Positions 1 to 5,569 of a stretch of 15,303 nt of DNA are shown piece by piece (positions within the stretch are counted from its first letter, which is position 1; every line of letters begins with the position of its first letter). Below the pieces are notes generated by a model. That model was given only the letters and a program-made list of their open reading frames with translations. It ran no database searches and had not been told where the DNA came from. This DNA is from Bacteroidales bacterium GP4 (GTDB lineage Bacteria; Bacteroidota; Bacteroidia; Bacteroidales; Muribaculaceae): the NCBI GenBank assembly GCA_001701065.1, contig DAAL01000230.1, positions 1 through 15,303 on the forward strand, read 5' to 3'. Both the position numbers and the translations under genes were made by a program.

Positions 1-312
1 GCCGGTCTGAAAAACGGGAGTACTATAGAGAAAGGACTGCCTACCGTCGCTTATTTTGCCGACCGTCTTAATCTTTCGCCCGGTTACTTCGGCGAACTCG
101 TGAAAACTTCGTCAGGAATAAATGCCAAGGATGTTATTGCCGACAGGATTATAGGCGTGGCGCATGAACTGCTTAATAATCTGGATTTGTCAGTTTCGCA
201 GGTGAGCTATAATCTCGGATTCGAGTACCCCCAACACTTCGTACGCTTCTTCAAACGCAGGACCGGCAAAACCCCTAAGGAGTACCGGAGCGTCACAATG
301 GATGAAGCGTAG
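1..312 (+). CDS. AraC-family transcriptional regulator, C-terminal part (cut by window start)
   Basis: The reading frame is open from base 1, so the N-terminus lies outside the window; the first internal ATG at 100 is not the start. The visible 103 residues form an AraC/XylS-type DNA-binding domain. The first helix-turn-helix covers the stretch containing VAYFADRLNLSPGYFGELVK. The second contains SVSQVSYNLGFEYPQHFVRFFKR and ends in the family signature TGKTPKEYR. In this family the two helix-turn-helix motifs bind direct-repeat operator sites, and a missing N-terminal sensor domain would decide the effector, which cannot be read here. The gene ends three bases before the convergently oriented acyltransferase pseudogene, so it is not part of the same operon. 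I am sure of the family and unsure of the regulated pathway. Confidence 0.9.
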   Translation, partial: AGLKNGSTIEKGLPTVAYFADRLNLSPGYFGELVKTSSGINAKDVIADRIIGVAHELLNNLDLSVSQVSYNLGFEYPQHFVRFFKRRTGKTPKEYRSVTMDEA

Positions 313-315
313 CCC

Positions 316-1482
316 TTAACGTTGACTGCGGTACAGCAGCCGCTGTTTGAGCCATTCCCTTACCGGCTCGTCATAGACCTTAAGGCAAGCATAAGCTACA
401 GCGATGGATGCGATGAAGATGTTCACAGCTACCCATATGTGAGTACCCAATGGAGCATCAGAGTGTTCCGCCGCCCACTTCATCTGAACATATATCATAG
501 GATAATGGGTAATATACAGCGGATAAGAGATTGCTCCGAGAAATCGACACACAGCGATAGTCTTTTTGCCTTCAAGCGGACTTCCTGCGCCGGTCATTAC
601 CACCATCGGGAACAGAAGGATAATGGACATCGCACAGTATGCTCCATTCAGGGCATTGGGTGTGTCGCCGCCAAGATGCGGCACGGCAAGAATCAAGGCC
701 AACACAAGTGAACATGCCGCAAATCCGTATTTCTCCAGCCTTATCCTTGCGCCCAACCTATATGTAAGCAACCCTCCGAAGAACGGGAAGAGCAGTCGTC
801 CCACGCCTATGTATATCTGGTCGGCGCTCAGACCGAATCCTCCTATCACAGTGTAAGCGGCGTACTGTCTTGCTTTGAGAAGTCCGAAAATGTCAAGGTT
901 GAAGCAAATGTCGACTGTGAACAACAATGACAACGCGACAAAAATGCATAATAAGGTCTTAGAGAATCGACGTATAAACACGGCATACAGGATGTTAGCT
1001 ATATATTCTCACATCAATGACCATGCCGCTCCGTTTAATGAGTTGATTTCCTGCCATCCACGTATATCCATTGACGGAGGAGTGGGAAACATAATGCATC
1101 CGAGCACCATTATAAGCAGCAGTTTCTACCAAGGTGTCTGCATCACATACTCAAATGCCGGAGCATCGCCGAAATAGTACCAGAACGCGCCTATAAGAGT
1201 CCCCATTATGACCATGGGCTGAAGACGGATAAGACGGCGTTTAAAGAAGTTCCACCGGCTCATTCCCTTGCTCCACCGGTTATCGTAGGCATAGCCGATT
1301 ACAAATCCCGACAGAATAAAAAAGAAATCGACTGCGAGATAGCCATGGTTGATAATCTGATGGCATGGACCTGCGGAGTAGGTCTCAAAGAGGTGAAATG
1401 CCACGACAATCATAGCTGCGACACCGCGCAGACCGTCAAGTATCTCAAATCGAGGTTTAGAGGTGAATAGTGAAGATTGTTC
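316..1482 (-). pseudogene. OafA/YrhL-like membrane acyltransferase (acyltransferase family 3), broken by two in-frame stops
   Basis: The intact protein would be an integral membrane acyltransferase moving acetyl or similar acyl groups onto surface sugars. The N-terminal part has the family start RFEILDGLRGVAAMIVVAFH and then HGYLAVDFFFILSGFVI, with the conserved His and the SGF motif. The frame is open from the start to TAG at 1126-1128. It continues in the same frame to TGA at 1009-1011 and then runs open to TAA at 316-318. Between and after the stops the translation still reads as family sequence, for example LNGAAWSLM, then the stop, then EYIANILYA. No frameshift is needed, and the intact length would be about 388 residues, normal for the family. 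I chose ATG 1480-1482 because an upstream in-frame ATG at 1522-1524 lies above a -7 box at 1509-1516. TGA and TAG terminate other genes here, so recoding is unlikely. It diverges from the frameshifted AraC regulator. Confidence 0.85.
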
Positions 1483-1508
1483 CATTGTAGTAAGCAAGAA
1501 ATTTTCCG

Positions 1509-1516
1509 CAAAGGTA
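1509..1516 (-). promoter_or_regulatory. -7 box for the acyltransferase pseudogene
   Basis: The minus strand reads TACCTTTG followed by CGG, matching the Bacteroidota -7 consensus TAnnTTTG, about 26 bases before the ATG at 1480-1482. No good TTG is present 19-21 bases upstream, so the promoter may be weak or need an activator, perhaps the divergent AraC protein. Its position argues that the in-frame ATG at 1522-1524 is not used. Confidence 0.5.
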
Positions 1517-1564
1517 GTCATCATAATTCCTAATCATTTTCATTATTGTGCAAAATATTTATCC

Positions 1565-1572
1565 TATATTTG
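1565..1572 (+). promoter_or_regulatory. -7 box directly before the divergent AraC-type gene
   Basis: TATATTTG matches TAnnTTTG and ends four bases before the ATG at 1577, so the transcript would start at or beside the start codon and be nearly leaderless. A TTG at 1546-1548 lies 16 bases upstream of the box, shorter than the usual 19-21. This box sits about 50 bases from the acyltransferase -7 box on the other strand, so both genes share one small control region. Confidence 0.45.
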
Positions 1573-1576
1573 CATT

Positions 1577-2397
1577 ATGGGACAATATTTAAAACTCAAC
1601 AAGGTTTCTCTTCCTCCGTCAGCTCAGATAGGGGAACACAATCATGCCGAATGGGAGCTGAGTATAGCCACATTCGGTAAAGGAATCAGGAAGATAGGGG
1701 AGTCATGTGCGCCTTTTTCAACCGAAGAGGCAGTACTGGTACCTCCCGGGGTTTCCCATTGCTGGACTTTCGACAGTGGCTTTACTGATGAAAACGGGGA
1801 GATTTCCAACATCACACTCTCTTTTGACAATGCTGTTTTTGATAAGTTAAACTTCCTTTTTCCCGGAATTAGCGACACCTTTTCCGGGTTTCGCAGCCTT
1901 CGGTCACCATTATGTTTTACCGGCGATGCTTATAGACGCATTTACCAACTTATGGAGCGGATGGCTGATGTATCGGAAGCTTCAAGGCTTGGGCTTTTCA
2001 TTTTGATGGTCGATTTTATTGGTAGTGTCGGTTCTGCCGAAGTGATAAGCGAAGAAGTTCCTAAGAACGAGATAGAACTACACTTGACCGCATAAGAATA
2101 TTCATGGAGTGTAATTATATGAATCGTATTACGCTGGATGATGCGTCTAAACTGACTGGAATGAGTAAAAGCAGTTTTTGCTCGTTTTTAAGGCGGCATA
2201 AAGGGCTGACTTTCTCGTCGTGGCTGAATCAGATTCGCATTAGCCGGGCTTCTAAAAGCTTGGTGAACAGCAATAAATCAGTGGCTCAGATAGCCTATGA
2301 CTGCGGCTATTCGAGCGTTCCGTATTTTAACCGGCAGTTTATCCGTTACACAGGCATGTCGCCAACGCATTTACGAAATCAAAATTTAGTTTTTTGA
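1577..2397 (+). pseudogene. AraC-family regulator with cupin-like sensor domain, frameshifted
   Basis: The first part (1577-2095) has a cupin-like ligand-sensing fold, with HNHAEWEL near the start and VLVPPGVSH in the second half of the barrel. It runs into TAA at 2093-2095. The second part is in another frame and carries the AraC DNA-binding domain: DDASKLTGMSKSSFCSFLRR as the first helix-turn-helix and SVAQIAYDCGYSSVPYFNRQ as the second. Restoring one base near 2083-2085 joins the halves as ...ELHLDRIRIFMECNYM..., a natural AraC linker, for a protein of about 273 residues. This is consistent with a one-base deletion. There is no homopolymer at the site, so a sequencing slip is less likely but possible. 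I chose ATG 1577 because it follows a -7 box and the upstream residues in the frame look non-coding. It would have regulated the divergent acyltransferase. The C-terminal half could still be made from ATG 2104 or 2119. Confidence 0.85.
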
Positions 2398-2411
2398 ACG
2401 GAAATAATATA

Positions 2412-2476
2412 CCTTTGCGGAGTAGGCGAGAGTGTCCCCTCCAGCTATGGGAACACCACTACGCCCTCCGCAAAGG
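2412..2476. other. Long imperfect hairpin in the convergent intergenic gap 2398-2500
   Basis: The arms CCTTTGCGGAG (2412-2422) and CTCCGCAAAGG (2466-2476) pair perfectly over 11 bp. Inside them GGCG (2425-2428) pairs with CGCC (2462-2465), AGTG (2431-2434) with CACT (2457-2460), and TCCC (2435-2438) with GGGA (2449-2452). That is about 23 pairs closed by a ten-base loop. A -7-like TACCTTTG at 2410-2417 overlaps the left arm on the plus strand. There is no U-run after the stem on either strand, so it is not a classic intrinsic terminator, although it lies between two convergent genes. A seven-base alternative pairing (CGGAGTA 2418-2424 with TACTCCG 2492-2498) would compete with the main stem. 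It could be a bidirectional transcript-end structure, a small structured RNA or a palindromic repeat; the sequence does not decide. Confidence 0.6.
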
Positions 2477-2500
2477 CACCTCTGTAGCTTATACTCCGGT

Positions 2501-3403
2501 TTAGTCGTTCTTATATATGTTATACATCTCCTCCGTCCACTCCTTCATGACTTTCCGCAACGAAGGTGGCGACATCACTTCAATCTTTTCACCCATCTGG
2601 AGCAGATTCATTATGAAGTCGTAGGTGGGCGAAAGATACAGTTCAAAATCGGTATATGTGTCAGTTTCCTCAATCAGCTGTTGACTATGATGGATGGGCA
2701 GCGACTTGAGGTAATGCTTGTGGTCCTCGTTAGCCCTGATTACAATCTTTTCAGGATCGATATTATAGCCGATAACCACACCATAGAAAGTCGACAGGAA
2801 TTCCGCGGCATGAAAATTCTTGGGCAGCTTGAATGTGCGGTCAGTCAACTCAGCGGTTTCAAGTCGGTCAAGACCGTAGATTTTAATTTCATCGCGGTTG
2901 TTGCGTGCAAGCACATACCATCGGTTTTCAAACAGCTTCACGCAATACGGCTCTATAGGGAAGTGATAGCTGTCCGTGCCGTTGAAGGGCCGGTAGGAGA
3001 TATTTACCGCTCGGTTTTCTTTCATCGCCGAGAGGATAGTGGTGAGATGATACCGCCCCGAGGGGATGTTGTCGACAATTATGCGGTCCTTAAGCGAAAG
3101 GTTCTCGCCTATGAGATTGCCCACTGCAAATGAATCGAGCATCCATTTTTTCAGTTCGTCATCGTCAATGTCCTCCGGATTTTCGATATAATATAGGTAG
3201 CCTCCTACACGCTGGCAGGAGATGATGATGCCGAACTGGGAGAAGATGGCATCCTTCCAGCGGTTGAACGTGGCACGGTGTAGCGGCTTGCAGTCGCTTA
3301 AATCCTTGTTTCGTTCCCATCGTTCAGATAAATCCCTATGGGAAATTTTCCCGGCGCGGCGGATTGTGTCAATCAGCCAAGTATATTTTTGCAGTTGGTT
3401 CAT
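2501..3403 (-). CDS. WYL-domain transcriptional regulator
   Basis: This 300-residue protein has the three-part layout of WYL regulators. Residues 1-70 form a winged-helix DNA-binding domain. Residues about 120-190 form the WYL sensor domain, with the signature region NRWYVLAR at 160-167. Residues about 215-295 form the WCX dimerisation extension. WYL proteins are known to sense nucleic-acid or nucleotide ligands and to control DNA-damage responses (PafBC, DriD) and phage-defence operons (BrxR, CapW). The start lies 26 bases after the rtcB stop on the same strand with no clear promoter between them, so the two genes are probably co-transcribed. It is the only regulator in the island and therefore the best candidate to bind the shared promoter dyad at 4734-4752, 4801-4819 and 5507-5525; that link is inference. 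Family assignment is firm. The ligand is unknown. Confidence 0.9.
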   Translation of the reverse strand: MNQLQKYTWLIDTIRRAGKISHRDLSERWERNKDLSDCKPLHRATFNRWKDAIFSQFGIIISCQRVGGYLYYIENPEDIDDDELKKWMLDSFAVGNLIGENLSLKDRIIVDNIPSGRYHLTTILSAMKENRAVNISYRPFNGTDSYHFPIEPYCVKLFENRWYVLARNNRDEIKIYGLDRLETAELTDRTFKLPKNFHAAEFLSTFYGVVIGYNIDPEKIVIRANEDHKHYLKSLPIHHSQQLIEETDTYTDFELYLSPTYDFIMNLLQMGEKIEVMSPPSLRKVMKEWTEEMYNIYKND

Positions 3404-3429
3404 ATCGTTGCGGTTGTTTTAGTCATTGC

Positions 3430-4686
3430 TTATTTCGATGCTTTGAAGTTGAAGATTGGGCGGATGATTGTGTCCACTGTCACGGTGTCGCCTATGTTGG
3501 CGATTATTTCCGAGGCAGGTTTATAGACCATCGGTGACTCATCGCGGGTGAATTCGTTGACCGTCTCGGAGTATATTCCTTTCATGGAAGCTTCGAAATC
3601 ATCCATTGTGATTTTCTCGTATGCTTCAGAACGGCTCAGCACGCGACCGGCACCGTGAGGGGCTGAACAATTCCAGTCAGGATTGCCTTTGCCGGTGCAA
3701 AGTAGTGAACCGTCGCGCATGTTAAGCGGAATTATGCAACGTTCACCCTTGGCGGCGGATATGGAGCCTTTGCGGATGATGTTGTCATCGCTTATGTAGT
3801 TGTGGACTGACTCGAATGTTTCCTCCACTTCCACATCAGGGAAGAACTTAAGAATAAGCATGGCGATGAGTGTGCGGTTAAGCACAGCCCAACGCTGACA
3901 CAAGCGCATGTCGTGAAGGTATTCCTCCCGGGCTTTGCCTTCGACATAGCACAGGTCGGCAGGAAGCGACGGCCTGGCGTTCTTGTACCTGCGGCGCATC
4001 TTCTTTACTATGTCCTGCAGTTCCGAGCGTCGACCTGCGGCTTTGTATTCCTCGATAGTGCGCCTAAGGTTCTCTTCAAATTCATCGTAGCCATCGGTCA
4101 TGTGGTTCACGGCTTGTTTCTGATAGATTTCCGCCACCTGCTTGCCGAGGTTGCGTGAACCTGTGTGTATGACCAGGTACACATCCCCGTTGTCATCCCG
4201 GTCAAGTTCTATGAAATGGTTGCCGCCCCCAAGTGAACCGATAGCCCTGTTTATGCGGCTTGAATCTTTCAGTTCACGATAGCAATGCAGTTCGGTGACA
4301 AGCTGCTTCGCTTCCCGATATATATCCATCTCCGCGCCTGCGAGAGGACTGAACCCAAATCGTTCCTCGCGCACGATCATGCCCGAGGGCACATTATTAT
4401 ATATATGCTCGTGGAAAGCGTGATAATCTATATCCGCAAGTTTGCCCAGCTTTAGGATGCGCATTCCGCAGCCTATGTCCACGCCCACAATGTTGGGTAT
4501 CACCTTGTCGCCGAGATTGCCGGTGAACCCGGTGACGCATCCTGCCCCGGCATGAACGTCGGGCATGATTCGTATCTTCTTGTCGGCAAACACGTCGATT
4601 GAGAGCAATTGCTTTATCTGATCAAGAGCCGATTCCTCAACATTGTCAGTGAATACTTTCACGTCATATCCTTCTATTGTCTTCAT
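3430..4686 (-). CDS. rtcB: RtcB-type RNA ligase (3'-phosphate/2',3'-cyclic phosphate to 5'-OH)
   Basis: RtcB joins RNA 3'-phosphate or 2',3'-cyclic-phosphate ends to 5'-OH ends, using GTP and Mn2+ through a guanylylated histidine, in the cytoplasm. This 418-residue protein has the expected motifs: MPDVHAG at 41-47, VDIGCGM at 69-75 with the metal-binding Cys73, GGGNHFIE at 153-160, HTGSRNLG at 174-181, VHNYI at 294-298, and CSAPHGAGR at 340-348, whose His344 matches the guanylylated histidine. The length is close to the 408 residues of the E. coli enzyme. In Enterobacteria rtcB is controlled by RtcR with sigma-54. No RtcR or archease gene is in this window; instead a WYL regulator follows 26 bases downstream. 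It is divergent from the metallophosphoesterase across 211 bases, and its promoter carries the same element as the two plus-strand genes. Function is firm; the biological substrate (tRNA, rRNA or other) is not known. Confidence 0.95.
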   Translation of the reverse strand: MKTIEGYDVKVFTDNVEESALDQIKQLLSIDVFADKKIRIMPDVHAGAGCVTGFTGNLGDKVIPNIVGVDIGCGMRILKLGKLADIDYHAFHEHIYNNVPSGMIVREERFGFSPLAGAEMDIYREAKQLVTELHCYRELKDSSRINRAIGSLGGGNHFIELDRDDNGDVYLVIHTGSRNLGKQVAEIYQKQAVNHMTDGYDEFEENLRRTIEEYKAAGRRSELQDIVKKMRRRYKNARPSLPADLCYVEGKAREEYLHDMRLCQRWAVLNRTLIAMLILKFFPDVEVEETFESVHNYISDDNIIRKGSISAAKGERCIIPLNMRDGSLLCTGKGNPDWNCSAPHGAGRVLSRSEAYEKITMDDFEASMKGIYSETVNEFTRDESPMVYKPASEIIANIGDTVTVDTIIRPIFNFKASK

Positions 4687-4716
4687 TGTTTAGAGGGTTT
4701 TAGTATTTTTATAGCG

Positions 4717-4752
4717 CAAAGATACCACTTAGATGGCGCAATTTGTGATACA
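4717..4752 (-). promoter_or_regulatory. rtcB promoter with shared upstream element
   Basis: On the minus strand TGTATCAC (4752-4745) is followed by exactly 20 bases and then the -7 box TATCTTTG (4724-4717), about 30 bases before the rtcB ATG. The half-site TGTATCA is repeated five bases on as TGCGCCA, a degenerate version of the TGATACA arm seen at the two plus-strand promoters. There is no TTG at the usual -33 position; TATCAC takes its place. Confidence 0.7.
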
Positions 4753-4800
4753 AGTTTATTTTTTTGAAAAAAAATTGCTAATGTGGATTTTTTTGGAAGT

Positions 4801-4836
4801 TGTATCACAGATTGATATATCCGGGCTGTAATTTTG
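4801..4836 (+). promoter_or_regulatory. Metallophosphoesterase promoter P1 with shared dyad operator
   Basis: The dyad TGTATCA-N5-TGATATA (4801-4819) is followed nine bases later by the -7 box TAATTTTG (4829-4836). The block 4801-4846 matches 5507-5552 at 41 of 46 positions, a direct repeat 706 bases apart. The expected transcript would start near 4843 and have a leader of about 55 bases. The dyad centre lies 67 bases from the centre of the rtcB element on the other strand. Between the two are T7-G-A8 (4759-4774) and T7 (4788-4794) tracts that may bend DNA or aid polymerase binding. Confidence 0.7.
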
Positions 4837-4878
4837 TGGCGTGACATTTAAAGACTTTAATAGTACTTATATTTTAAC

Positions 4879-4886
4879 TATCTTTG
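4879..4886 (+). promoter_or_regulatory. Possible second promoter (P2) of the metallophosphoesterase gene
   Basis: TATCTTTG followed by CG matches the -7 consensus and ends 11 bases before the ATG at 4898. No TTG stands 19-21 bases upstream and the shared dyad is not at this spacing, so P2 would be independent of the element used by P1, or inactive. Its position supports ATG 4898 rather than the upstream in-frame GTG at 4841 as the true start. Confidence 0.4.
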
Positions 4887-4897
4887 CGAAAAAAGCT

Positions 4898-5491
4898 ATG
4901 AAACTATTGCATCTCTCTGATACCCATGGTTGCCATCGCAGGCTGATTAACTTGCCAGCAGCTGACATTATTGTCCATTCAGGTGATTTCTGCATGGTCG
5001 GCACTGAAGAAGAAGCTCTCGACTTCATGGACTGGTTCTGCAACTTGCCCTATGAGCACAAAATCTTTATCACCGGCAACCATGATGATTGCCTGTATGA
5101 CGCAGACTTTGACGGACTTGATGATAATGTGCATTATCTCCGCAATTCAGGTATTGAGGTTTGTGGATTGAAATTTTATGGTGTGCCCATGTTTATGGGC
5201 GATTGCATGAGCGGTCGCCAAAGCCTCCATTTTGCCAATATACCGGATGATACCGATGTGTTAATCACCCATTCTCCGGCATACGGAATCCTCGATTTCG
5301 ATGACAATATCAACTACGGTTCTAAAGAACTTCTTGGAAAAATTGCAGGATTGCATCTCAAAGCGCATCTTTTTGGTCACATACATGCTCAGAAAGGCGT
5401 TATGGAGCAAAATGGCATAACATTCTCCAATGGGGCGATAATGAATCCCGATTACACGGCTCTTAATCGACCTAATTTAATCATAATATAA
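4898..5491 (+). CDS. Calcineurin-like metallophosphoesterase, possible cyclic-nucleotide or RNA-end phosphodiesterase
   Basis: This 197-residue protein has every metal-binding motif of the calcineurin-like fold in order: LSDTHG (Asp8, His10), HSGDF (Asp30), TGNHDD (Asn61, His62), THSPAYG (His125) and FGHIH (His161, His163). The enzyme is therefore predicted active with a two-metal centre, probably cytoplasmic since no signal peptide is present. The short form and motif spacing resemble the MPPED1/MPPED2-type branch; members of that broad group, and the related Rv0805, hydrolyse cyclic nucleotides including 2',3'-cyclic forms. That would fit its place divergent from rtcB, but the substrate is inference. 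It has its own promoter with the shared dyad and ends 78 bases before the AAA+ gene, which also has its own copy. I chose ATG 4898 because the fold begins there and an upstream frame extension shows no conserved sequence. Confidence 0.88.
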   Translation: MKLLHLSDTHGCHRRLINLPAADIIVHSGDFCMVGTEEEALDFMDWFCNLPYEHKIFITGNHDDCLYDADFDGLDDNVHYLRNSGIEVCGLKFYGVPMFMGDCMSGRQSLHFANIPDDTDVLITHSPAYGILDFDDNINYGSKELLGKIAGLHLKAHLFGHIHAQKGVMEQNGITFSNGAIMNPDYTALNRPNLIII

Positions 5492-5506
5492 ATTTTTTTC
5501 ATAAGC

Positions 5507-5542
5507 TGTATCACGTATTGATACATCCGGGCTGTAATTTTG
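5507..5542 (+). promoter_or_regulatory. AAA+ ATPase promoter with shared dyad operator
   Basis: TGTATCA-N5-TGATACA (5507-5525) is a perfect 7+7 inverted repeat. It is followed nine bases later by TAATTTTG (5535-5542), so a transcript would begin about 20 bases before the ATG at 5570. The spacing is identical to that at the rtcB and phosphoesterase promoters. This copy has the best symmetry of the three and may be the strongest binding site. Confidence 0.72.
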
Positions 5543-5569
5543 TGGCATAACAATTAATTTGATGCAGTT

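Noticed and set aside
316..1524. Alternative genetic code (TGA or TAG read as an amino acid) to explain the open acyltransferase frame
   Set aside because: TGA and TAG terminate other well-defined genes in the window (for example the divergent regulator's DNA-binding half at 2395-2397, the AAA+ gene and the PorU-like gene), so a pseudogene is the simpler reading.
2412..2476. Hairpin as an ordinary intrinsic terminator
   Set aside because: No U-run follows the stem on either strand and the stem is longer and more interrupted than usual, so it is reported as an unexplained structure.
2432..3133. A 233-codon plus-strand open frame opposite the WYL gene
   Set aside because: It lies antisense to a clear WYL regulator, has no recognisable domain, and its composition follows the opposite-strand codons.
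4734..4819. Sigma-54 (-24/-12) promoter for rtcB, as in Enterobacteria
   Set aside because: No TGGCAC-N5-TTGCA pattern is seen. The site instead carries a Bacteroidota TAnnTTTG box, and no RtcR-type activator gene is present in the window.
4841..4897. Longer phosphoesterase starting at GTG 4841
   Set aside because: The extra 19 residues carry no family sequence, and a second -7 box lies inside the extension. ATG 4898 begins exactly at the first strand of the fold.
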